DNA of 27,087 nucleotides from a virus, in the IMG/VR virus record IMGVR_UViG_3300042673_001038, positions 1 to 27,087 of that record, one strand, 5' to 3'. Positions within the stretch are counted from its first letter, which is position 1. Every line of letters starts with the position of its first letter. The translations under genes were made by a program, and so were the position numbers. Of this stretch, positions 20,449-27,087 are shown piece after piece. The notes under the pieces were generated by a model. It was not told the origin of the DNA and made no database searches. It worked only from the letters and a program-made list of their open reading frames with translations.

Positions 20449-21039
20449 CTATTTGTCAACTCCAATTGCTTTCCCCCAGTTTTTTATAGCCCAGTGGCCA
20501 ATGCCACACGCATCAGCAACATCGTTATCAGTAATAGTTCTATCATATATAGTGTTAATAAATTTTATAGTTCTTTCTTTACGAAGATTTCTTTCGTAAG
20601 TTTTATACCAAGAAACTGACTTACCAGGATGCTGTGAACGAATAAAAAGTTGTTCGTCTTTAGATATCTTCTTATTTCCTATATAGTTTTGCCAAGTGAT
20701 TGGTGAAACAGTTCCTATTACTCTAGTTCCAGTTTGACCAGCAGCACCAAGGATTGCTCCCTGAACCAAGGCAAGATCTGCAGCAGTCTTTGGACTGTTC
20801 ATGAATACTGTGTGCTCGATAACTATTGCCTCAAACCCACCATATATATCAAAAAATCCTTTTACTTTTTTGCCTGCGTCCATTACTTTTTCGTATGTAT
20901 TGTTTCCTTCAAAAGTAATCTTGCCAACTGACTCAAGATCTTCTCCAGAAAATAAAGAAAAAGCAAGGCTATTAGTACTAGCGTCAATAGCACAAATCTT
21001 ATGTGGCTTGACCTCTATACCCCATTTATTTTTTGCCAT
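20449..21039 (-). CDS. RuvC-like Holliday junction resolvase
   Basis: 196 residues with the RNase H fold of RuvC: ICAIDASTNSLAFSLF with D19, AIVIEHTVF with E75, and ITDNDVADACGIGHWA with acidic residues at 171, 173 and 176. These would bind two metal ions and cut four-way DNA junctions symmetrically. Phages use such enzymes to debranch replicated DNA before packaging, which fits its place upstream of the terminase. It overlaps the zinc protein gene by 14 bases. A role as a terminase-like nuclease is less likely, because the ATPase part is absent. Confidence 0.85.
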   Translation of the reverse strand: MAKNKWGIEVKPHKICAIDASTNSLAFSLFSGEDLESVGKITFEGNNTYEKVMDAGKKVKGFFDIYGGFEAIVIEHTVFMNSPKTAADLALVQGAILGAAGQTGTRVIGTVSPITWQNYIGNKKISKDEQLFIRSQHPGKSVSWYKTYERNLRKERTIKFINTIYDRTITDNDVADACGIGHWAIKNWGKAIGVDK

Positions 21040-21310
21040 TTGTTTTATCCTTAATTGCCTTAATTGCTTTACTTACCGCATCTGGATTTACCGAACAAGA
21101 TGAGCACACGGGGTGATCATTATATATTGATAGTGGTAAAGAACAAGATTTGCACAATCTTATTTTGCCTTTTCTTTTTAATCTTTTTGATTGTATATAC
21201 CTTGCAGCAATTTTTTCTTTTGTTGCAAGTTCTCTACACTCAACAGAGCAATATATTTGGTAAGATACAGACTGCTGAAATTGTTTATCGCAAAAGTTAC
21301 AATGTCTCAC
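21026..21310 (-). CDS. Zinc-ribbon protein (94 aa, GTG start)
   Basis: 94 residues starting with GTG at 21310, with GGAG about eight bases upstream. Eight cysteines in four pairs: C4/C7, C21/C25, C53/C56 and C69/C72 form two zinc ribbons (CNFCDKQF...YCSVEC; CKSCSLPL...CSSC), separated by the basic segment SKRLKRKGKIR. Likely binds nucleic acid or another protein. Similar small HNF-like zinc proteins occur in actinobacteriophages. The gene overlaps both neighbours slightly. Confidence 0.75.
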   Translation of the reverse strand: MRHCNFCDKQFQQSVSYQIYCSVECRELATKEKIAARYIQSKRLKRKGKIRLCKSCSLPLSIYNDHPVCSSCSVNPDAVSKAIKAIKDKTNGKK

Positions 21311-22112
21311 TCAGGATCTCCAGGGGTGCTATTTTTAACACGCCTGGACCTGCAGACTCACATGCTTTTTTAATTGGGCATGACTTGCATATCTTGGAGT
21401 TTGATCTATAGTTTTTGTTTGGCAGGGTTCTATCTTCCCATGTCTTTCTAACTAATCTCATCCAATCAAATGCCTGGTCTACCCACCGACGGTAATGATC
21501 GTTTACATCTACAGGTATCAAAAGAAGTTCATGATTATTTTTATTTTCATAAATCATGACACCTGTTGGCTTCTTTAAGATCTTCATATAGATAAGTAGT
21601 TGCATCAAGTGACCAGTCTTGGCCTTTCCAGATGCCTTTCTATATTCAAACCCTTCGTTCATCATTGTTTTAATTTCACCAATGAGTTCTTCTCCTTGCC
21701 AATTAAACATGACATCCCCATACCCAAAGATAGGAGGATCTTCATTTATAATCTTAAACTCTGTTGTTGCTTCATTATTTTCATCACGGAAAACCTTAAC
21801 AATACCAGCATTTAGCATTGCGTTTTGAATTCTTGCATGTGATAGAGTTCCAGCAGTCATATTTGCTGATGCGTATGCGTCTGCATTATCTTCAAAAATC
21901 TGACCATCAAATGCAAGGTACCAGTATCTTGCACACTCTCCATGGCCATAAGCAATGGTTGATGGTGCAAAAGTTTTCTTTGTTGTATGCTTGTCTACAC
22001 GAGTAATCGTATAGCCTTCTTTAATCTTTGCCTCAAGTCCCGCTATATCCATGCGGTGAATCGGCTTTTCTTCTGGCTTTATCATTACAGTGTGCAGTAA
22101 ATTCTTCGTCAT
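21297..22112 (-). CDS. Cas4/RecB-like PD-(D/E)XK exonuclease with Fe-S cluster
   Basis: 271 residues. Cas4-type features: an N-terminal cysteine (C60 in GHGECARYWYL), H92 in LSHARIQ, D133 in IFGYGDVMF, E146-I-K148 in LIGEIKTM, Q171 in HLMQLLIYM, and three C-terminal cysteines C242, C245 and C251 in KICKSCPIKKAC. The four cysteines would hold a [4Fe-4S] cluster as in Cas4 and AddB. Such enzymes degrade one DNA strand from an end. Its place with RecA and the resolvase suggests a recombination or end-processing role; no CRISPR array or other Cas gene is present. It has its own extended -10 element upstream. Confidence 0.86.
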   Translation of the reverse strand: MTKNLLHTVMIKPEEKPIHRMDIAGLEAKIKEGYTITRVDKHTTKKTFAPSTIAYGHGECARYWYLAFDGQIFEDNADAYASANMTAGTLSHARIQNAMLNAGIVKVFRDENNEATTEFKIINEDPPIFGYGDVMFNWQGEELIGEIKTMMNEGFEYRKASGKAKTGHLMQLLIYMKILKKPTGVMIYENKNNHELLLIPVDVNDHYRRWVDQAFDWMRLVRKTWEDRTLPNKNYRSNSKICKSCPIKKACESAGPGVLKIAPLEILSETL

Positions 22113-22135
22113 CGTTTCTCGTTTCTATTAGTATA

Positions 22136-22144
22136 AGTATAGCA
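22136..22144 (-). promoter_or_regulatory. Extended -10 promoter of the Cas4-like gene
   Basis: TGCTATACT at 22144-22136, followed at once by a second TATACT (22135-22130). The start would be near 22128, 16 bases before the ATG. No clear -35 hexamer. It lies in the short gap between two genes, which supports a real promoter. Confidence 0.55.
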
Positions 22145-22146
22145 GA

Positions 22147-22452
22147 TTAGCGTGTAATATATTTGAGTGCAGACACTAAATTATTAAGCGACTCTGCTGC
22201 CGTATAATAAAGATTCTTCTTGCCACGATCTGACTTGTCCACATTGGCCATCCATGTAGCCTTAAAAGCCATCTTTGCTGCAATTGCTTGAAGCCTTACG
22301 ATCTCTACGTGAGCAACATTGATTGGAATATCTGGCTTTATAATTAATTTAGCAATCATTGTTAGTGCCACCGTAAGTTCTTCGTCTTGCATATAGTCTG
22401 CTATCTCAGCCAAACCATTGACCATATCTATTGTTGTTCCTTGTTGTTCCAT
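22147..22452 (-). CDS. Hypothetical helical protein (101 aa)
   Basis: 101 residues, almost wholly helical: VNGLAEIADYMQDEELTVAL, TMIAKLIIKPDIPINVAHVE, IVRLQAIAAKMAFKATWM and a basic part DKSDRGKKN. No recognised family; similar four-helix proteins are found in actinobacteriophage replication regions, as I recall. The ATG overlaps the preceding stop (TAATG). Confidence 0.65.
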   Translation of the reverse strand: MEQQGTTIDMVNGLAEIADYMQDEELTVALTMIAKLIIKPDIPINVAHVEIVRLQAIAAKMAFKATWMANVDKSDRGKKNLYYTAAESLNNLVSALKYITR

Positions 22453-22733
22453 TATTCCTCCACCATGTCTTCTAGAATACTCATCTCAATTATAGCAAGT
22501 CTGACCTTAGAGTTACCCTCGCCTATTACGACTACTATGGCTGGGTCCTTGCCATTCTTCATAGCATCTGTAGTAGCCTTAGCCCAAACCTCTTTATTTA
22601 AAGTAAAGGATTTGCCAACCTCTTTAAAGTCTACGACAAAGTTTTTCCAGGAAGCATCTCCCTTTTGGGTATTACGACCAGAGTTCTTGTGCTGCTTAGC
22701 ACCAATCCTTTTAGACTCACTCTTCTCCGTCAT
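22452..22733 (-). CDS. Predicted PD-(D/E)XK-type nuclease, Holliday-junction-resolvase-like
   Basis: 93 residues from ATG 22733 (AAGGA six bases before it; a TTG one codon upstream is less likely). The sequence GAKQHKNSGRNTQKGDASW, followed by FVVDFKEVGKSFTLNKEVW and PAIVVVIGEG, has the pattern of small Hjc/RecU-like nucleases: S/G-R, an acidic residue before a D-x-K core and a K-S-F strand. The first acidic ligand is D26 or nearby and the core is V-D-F-K. This assignment is tentative. Neighbours are recA and the zinc protein. Confidence 0.6.
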   Translation of the reverse strand: MTEKSESKRIGAKQHKNSGRNTQKGDASWKNFVVDFKEVGKSFTLNKEVWAKATTDAMKNGKDPAIVVVIGEGNSKVRLAIIEMSILEDMVEE

Positions 22734-22896
22734 CAAAATCCTTCTTCTTTCTTCTGCCCAGATATACAGTGGTTAGATGCTTATCTTTGCACATCCAAGT
22801 TAATGTTTTTGTTTCAGCATAGCATCTCAATGTTGGAACTATTGCTTTGCATGTGTGGCAAACCCACTGACCCTGATAAACAGTATAACTAGCCAT
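22717..22896 (-). CDS. Small zinc-binding protein (59 aa)
   Basis: 59 residues: MASYTVYQGQWVCHTCKAIV, then PTLRCYAETKTLTWMCKDKH and LTTVYLGRRKKKDFDDGEE. C13, C16, C25, C36, H40 could bind zinc. A basic stretch RRKKK follows. The ATG overlaps the recA stop region by eight bases and the stop overlaps the next gene by 17 bases. Function unknown. Confidence 0.65.
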   Translation of the reverse strand: MASYTVYQGQWVCHTCKAIVPTLRCYAETKTLTWMCKDKHLTTVYLGRRKKKDFDDGEE

Positions 22897-23899
22897 TTAG
22901 TTTAGCCTTGATTGATTCTTGCAAATCAAGATCCTCCCTTACACGATTAACGAATGCTTCTTTGCCTTGCACCTTTGTTCCGTCAGGAAGGATATACCAG
23001 GCACCTGTTCGTTCTACAATGCCGTTTAGTTCTGCGGTAGTAACCAGATCACCGATGGTATCAAGACCAATATCGTCACCTCTAAAATAAAAATCATACT
23101 CACCAGACTGGAACCCTGGAGAGGTTTTTGAGAACTGGAGTTCCCACTTAATAGTTCTACCAATTTTTTCTTCAATTAGTTTATCTCCTACCTTGATCTT
23201 GCCCTTAATCGCTTGATTGTCTGACTCTGAAGAAAAGAGTTTAACAATACATGAGGAATAAAACTTAGTAGCCTGACCACCAGAAGGCTGCTGGCTAGTA
23301 TACATAGCATTAATATTGTTACGAGACTGAGAAATAAGAACAAGCAGAGTTGGCTTAACTTTATTGTTTGCATAGTTAAGCATTTTCCATGCGTTACTAA
23401 AGTCACGGGATTCGGCTCCAATCTGTTTAGTGTTTTCTAATGCCTTCATTTCATCTGTATCTTTTTCAAAATAGATTGCTGGAAGCATTGATGTAATAGA
23501 GTCTACCACAATTAGGTCTACGCCAGCGTTCATTAACCCAACACCTACGTCTACCATGTCGCTAATAGTTCTTGCTTGTGAGTAGATTAATTTTTCTGGA
23601 TCTACCCCCAAAGTTCTTGCCCAGTCTTCTGAGTATGACATCTCAGAGTCAATCCATGCACACAACTTACCCTCTGCTTGGGCTAGAGCAATCATCTGAA
23701 GGCACATAGAAGACTTTGCAGAAGACTTTGAGCCCCAGATAAGAACTTGTCTGCCATAGGGTAGACCACCTCCCAGAGCACGGTTTAAGCCAAAACTAGG
23801 AGTAGGTTGATACTCATAGTTGACACCTACCCCACTGCCCAATCTCTTTCTCAACTTAGGGTCAAGTTGTGCTAATGCTTCTTCTATACTAACTGACAT
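22889..23899 (-). CDS. recA: RecA-type recombinase
   Basis: 336 residues from ATG 23899; GGAGG is six bases before it, while the ATG at 23905 would touch that site. RecA core: Walker A position 56-63 reads GSKSSAKS, Walker B is DLIVVDSITS (128-137), and LVLISQSRNN with SGGQATKFYSS corresponds to the L1/L2 DNA-binding region. The conserved glycine before the catalytic lysine is replaced by alanine (A61), an unusual P-loop. The protein pairs homologous strands; in phages it drives recombination-dependent replication and repair. It overlaps dnaE by 11 bases. Confidence 0.9.
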   Translation of the reverse strand: MSVSIEEALAQLDPKLRKRLGSGVGVNYEYQPTPSFGLNRALGGGLPYGRQVLIWGSKSSAKSSMCLQMIALAQAEGKLCAWIDSEMSYSEDWARTLGVDPEKLIYSQARTISDMVDVGVGLMNAGVDLIVVDSITSMLPAIYFEKDTDEMKALENTKQIGAESRDFSNAWKMLNYANNKVKPTLLVLISQSRNNINAMYTSQQPSGGQATKFYSSCIVKLFSSESDNQAIKGKIKVGDKLIEEKIGRTIKWELQFSKTSPGFQSGEYDFYFRGDDIGLDTIGDLVTTAELNGIVERTGAWYILPDGTKVQGKEAFVNRVREDLDLQESIKAKLNG

Positions 23900-26800
23900 G
23901 TACATCCTCCAATGTTACTGTTCCGTCTTTAGTCTTGCCAAAATCAAACTTGTATGACTTTCCTTCTTCAATATGCATATATGCTTTTGCAAAAGATGTA
24001 GGGAAAACTGTAATAGAGTGCAAATCTCTACTTGTGTCTGCAAGTGTAAGAGATGCCATCTTCTTTCCAGCCTTCGTAATCCTTGGTTTAAATGAAACCA
24101 CAAACATCTCATCATCCTTGTAAGGTAACTGCTTGTAACTTAAGAATTTTACAAGAGCATGTGATGATTCTTTTATCTCATCTGAAGGTATGAAAGAAAC
24201 AATCCTGTTATCATTACACAAGACAAGATAAGAACGACCTGTCTCAATAGTTGTATTTTCATCGTCAAATATACCGACACTGCCAGTTTTGTCCAAAATT
24301 TCAACTCGTGACCATCCTGTTCCTCGTTTAATTGATTTTACCATACCCATAAATATGTATGATCCTTTTTCTTCAAAGTCAACAATGTCCTGAATGAATG
24401 CATAATAATGAGAAGGTATTGTTATATTAAACTCTGGAAGGTTTAAATACTCATACAAATTCTCTTTAATCTCTTGATCATTTCTAGGATTGTCATTAAA
24501 TGTTGCAGCGCCTATTGCTCTTAGTGCCTGTAGTGCACGACTGTTTACTCCGTTGCCCTTGGTAAATGTAAATTCTTCAAGTTCTTTGTACGAATTGAAT
24601 GGTCGTGCTGATATGTATCGCTCACCAATCTTGTCAGATATGAACTTGATAGAACTGAGTCCAAACCGAATGCCTTTACCCTCAATTTTAAAATCAATAT
24701 CCGAATCGTTAATGTGAGGTAACTTAACGCTAATGCCCATTCTTTTTGCTTCAATAAGATATTCAGTTCTCGCATCTTTGTCCTTTTCATTTTTTAGCAC
24801 TGAGTACATAAACTCAAGTGGATAATAATACTTTAGCCATGCTGTCCAATAGGATAGTGTTGAATATGCTACTGCGTGTGACTTGTTGAATGAGTACCCT
24901 GCGTGAGCCTCAAAGTCATGCCATAGGTCACGAGCAAGGTTTGGAGAAATAAACTTAGAGGCACCCTCTACGAACTTCTCTTTAAACTGATCAAATTCTT
25001 TAGCATCTTTTTTCTTGCCAATGATCTTTCTAACTTTATCTGCTTCCGACATGGACATACCGCCAAGGTGTACGCATGCTTGCATAACTTGTTCCTGGTA
25101 AAGAATACAGCCATAGGTGTCCTCCGTAAATTGTTTTAGTACTTGGTGTGTATAAGAAATATTTTGACGACCATGCTTACGATCAACATAGTCCTTACCA
25201 ATAGTATTCATTGCACCTGGACGGACAAGTGCGTTTGATGCTGCAAGTTCGTTTAGATTCTTGACACCCATCTTAACAAGAAGGTTTGTGTATGGTGCTG
25301 CTTCACACTGAAACACACCCTTAGTATATCCATCTGACAACATTTGATATACATTTGCATCGTCCATCTTAATCTTAAGAAGGTCGATCTTTTTACCATC
25401 TCGCTCTTTGATTATATCAATTGTATTCTTAAGAACAGATAAAGTCTTAAGACCAAGAGCATCAATCTTAATCAAACCAATTCTTTCAGCCTCTTCCATG
25501 TCAACACCTACAACAGGAATTCTTTCATCTGATCCTGTAGATGATCTTGTTTCGAGTGGTGCGTATCTAAAGATTGGTTCCTTACTTGTTACTACCCCTG
25601 CTGCGTGAATACCAGTACCACGAATACGGCCACGAAGTTGTTCTCCATAGATCTCTACTTCTGGATACTTCTCACGAAACTCATATGTTGATTTTGATGT
25701 ACAGAAATCATCCCATGAGTCTACAGTCTTCAAAACTTTATTTACATCTGATAGAGGAATATTTAATACTCGTGCAACATCTCTAACAATTCCCTTGCCA
25801 GTAAACTCAAGGAAGGTAGCAATAGATGCAACATGTCGATACTGTCTAACAAGATAGTCTTTTACTTCTTCACGACGAGTATCCTGAATATCTGTATCAA
25901 TATCTGGAAAGTCATTACGCTCTGGATTAATAAAACGGAAGAACAAAAGATTGTGCTCAATAGGATCAATGTCTGTAATCTTTAGTGCATAGCAAACAAG
26001 AGAACCAGCAGAAGAACCACGACCTGGACCTACCATAATCTCTTCCTTCTTTGCCCAGTTGATCATGTTACTTACAACAAGGAAGTATGGAGCAAACTTC
26101 TTATCTTTAATAATCTTTAACTCTTCATCAAGCCTATCAAGATACTCTTGGTTTTCTGACAAACCACGCTCTACCAAACCTTCTAATGCAACCTTGGCAA
26201 GTTCTTTGTCTGGGCTCTTGTACTGTACTGGTAGAAGGTTTAGACCTTCTTGAATTCCATAGTCTCCTACTGTGTCTGCTAATAGGAGTGTGTTTGAGTA
26301 TATGTCAGGTCTATCAATACCCTGCGATTCCATGGCTGCCTTCATCTCTTCATATGATAGCAGGTGGATATCAAACTTATTAAATGTAATCTGACGGTCT
26401 TCGCCATAAAGGTAGTCAAGGCGTTCCATCATGCTGCCCTTTTTCTTTGACTTTTCATATGTTGCATCTTTTACAAACTTACCGTGGGTGTTCATAAGCA
26501 ACTTAAATTCTTGAACTTCTTTTTGTGACGAGTCTACATGGTGGCAGTCTGGTGTTACAACAACCTTAATTCCAAACTCATCTGCAAGTTCAATTAAATA
26601 TTTATTAATATGTGCTTCGTTGTGAGGCATGACTTCAATATAGTAGTCATCTTCAAAGCGTTCCTTAAACCAAGATATATATTTCTTAGCAAGAGCAAAC
26701 TCTTCTTCTTCAAGTGCTTTAACTAAAACGCTACTTGGGCATGCAGAGGTTACGATAATTCCTTCTTTATATTTTTCCAAAATAGTAAAATCAAATCGTG

Positions 26801-27087
26801 GCTTCTTAAAGAAACCATCTGTCCAAGATAGTTCACTAATCTTGTTTAGGTTTTCTAAACCAATTTGATTCTTGGCTAGAAGGATAATGTGGTTGTAGAC
26901 AAGATCTTGTTGACCTTCTCTTTCAGACTTATCTCGTGTATCAGATATGTCTGCACACATGTATCCCTCTAGCCCAAGAATTGGCTTTATGCCCTTTGCT
27001 TTTGCAATACGGTGCAGTTCCCTATGCCCAGATAAAGTACCGTGGTCAGTGATGGCAATTGCTGGCATCCCTAACTCAACTGCACGG
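23889..27087 (-). CDS. dnaE: DNA polymerase III alpha subunit (DnaE-type), 5' end outside window
   Basis: 1065 complete codons are visible and the frame is open at the right edge (RAVELG before MPAIAITDHG), so the ATG at 27068 is internal. Counting from that Met: PHP-domain part (ITDHG, ILGLEGY, VVTPDCHHVD), GPGRGSSAGSLVCYALKI (348-364), the catalytic PDIDTD (388-393) with D389 and D391, and the third Asp D536 in KIDALGL. GVFQCE, LYQEQVMQ and FNKSHAVAYS further confirm family C. The end carries an OB-fold-like part. It replicates phage DNA; a phage with its own DnaE-type replicase needs or supplies a clamp and loader, not seen here. The PHP His motif near the N-terminus lies beyond the edge. 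Confidence 0.93.
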   Translation of the reverse strand, partial: RAVELGMPAIAITDHGTLSGHRELHRIAKAKGIKPILGLEGYMCADISDTRDKSEREGQQDLVYNHIILLAKNQIGLENLNKISELSWTDGFFKKPRFDFTILEKYKEGIIVTSACPSSVLVKALEEEEFALAKKYISWFKERFEDDYYIEVMPHNEAHINKYLIELADEFGIKVVVTPDCHHVDSSQKEVQEFKLLMNTHGKFVKDATYEKSKKKGSMMERLDYLYGEDRQITFNKFDIHLLSYEEMKAAMESQGIDRPDIYSNTLLLADTVGDYGIQEGLNLLPVQYKSPDKELAKVALEGLVERGLSENQEYLDRLDEELKIIKDKKFAPYFLVVSNMINWAKKEEIMVGPGRGSSAGSLVCYALKITDIDPIEHNLLFFRFINPERNDFPDIDTDIQDTRREEVKDYLVRQYRHVASIATFLEFTGKGIVRDVARVLNIPLSDVNKVLKTVDSWDDFCTSKSTYEFREKYPEVEIYGEQLRGRIRGTGIHAAGVVTSKEPIFRYAPLETRSSTGSDERIPVVGVDMEEAERIGLIKIDALGLKTLSVLKNTIDIIKERDGKKIDLLKIKMDDANVYQMLSDGYTKGVFQCEAAPYTNLLVKMGVKNLNELAASNALVRPGAMNTIGKDYVDRKHGRQNISYTHQVLKQFTEDTYGCILYQEQVMQACVHLGGMSMSEADKVRKIIGKKKDAKEFDQFKEKFVEGASKFISPNLARDLWHDFEAHAGYSFNKSHAVAYSTLSYWTAWLKYYYPLEFMYSVLKNEKDKDARTEYLIEAKRMGISVKLPHINDSDIDFKIEGKGIRFGLSSIKFISDKIGERYISARPFNSYKELEEFTFTKGNGVNSRALQALRAIGAATFNDNPRNDQEIKENLYEYLNLPEFNITIPSHYYAFIQDIVDFEEKGSYIFMGMVKSIKRGTGWSRVEILDKTGSVGIFDDENTTIETGRSYLVLCNDNRIVSFIPSDEIKESSHALVKFLSYKQLPYKDDEMFVVSFKPRITKAGKKMASLTLADTSRDLHSITVFPTSFAKAYMHIEEGKSYKFDFGKTKDGTVTLEDVHVS

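Noticed and set aside
21297-22112. Cas4-like gene as part of a CRISPR system
   Set aside because: No array and no cas1, cas2 or effector gene nearby; it sits with recA and a resolvase, fitting phage recombination.
22489-22497. TGCTATAAT as a firm promoter of the 101-residue gene
   Set aside because: It lies in coding sequence with a poor -35; listed only as part of the recurring-motif finding.

Overview
The window looks like part of an AT-rich genome of a tailed double-stranded DNA phage. Every gene I can support lies on the minus strand; the plus-strand ORFs look like shadows. Phage identity rests on a large terminase subunit with Walker A, Walker B and nuclease motifs, a probable small terminase, a CHAP endolysin with short membrane proteins, and a replication/recombination set (DnaE-type polymerase, RecA, RuvC-like resolvase, Cas4-like nuclease). 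A WhiB-like iron-sulfur regulator, a DUF7455 protein and an FmdB-type protein point to an actinobacterial host. The low GC and the two host-like secreted proteins suggest, as inference, a freshwater actinobacterium of the acI/Nanopelagicales kind.

Layout in the direction of transcription (high to low coordinates): (1) 27087-20158, replication and recombination: dnaE (5' end outside the window), recA, small zinc and nuclease genes, a Cas4-like exonuclease, a RuvC-like resolvase, a small HTH gene and DUF3310. (2) 19933-17620, terminase subunits. (3) 17604-13416, two large secreted proteins: a beta-rich/coiled-coil protein closed by a strong terminator, and a PA14-Fn3-coiled-coil protein whose most likely start is an unusual ATT codon about 97 codons upstream of the first ATG. 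(4) 13419-12753, three small membrane proteins. (5) 12675-11003, an HslV-like Ntn hydrolase behind a hairpin/promoter element, an acidic protein and a secreted subtilisin-like protease. (6) A tRNA-Asn(GTT) at 10895-10967, followed by an extended -10 promoter.

(7) 10854-421 is one tightly packed run of 23 genes with many ATGA or TAATG junctions, ending at a terminator. It begins with the endolysin and contains an unusual group of small-molecule enzymes: two luciferase-like flavin monooxygenases, a flavin-dependent tryptophan-type halogenase with all hallmark motifs, a PAPS-type sulfotransferase, an APS-kinase/nucleotidyltransferase fusion, an aspartyl/asparaginyl hydroxylase-like oxygenase and two DUF2061 membrane proteins. 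It also holds WhiB, a staphylococcal-type nuclease, a XapX membrane protein and several unknown genes. (8) At the left edge an Hsp20 chaperone gene has its own consensus promoter, embedded in the preceding terminator.

The most interesting content is the lysis-linked tailoring-enzyme operon, which together could halogenate, hydroxylate, oxygenate and sulfate a substrate that the sequence does not identify. Next comes a regulatory element in which a promoter sits so that only read-through transcripts would hide the ribosome binding site of the HslV-like gene. Functions are assigned by motif reading alone; no database search was run.
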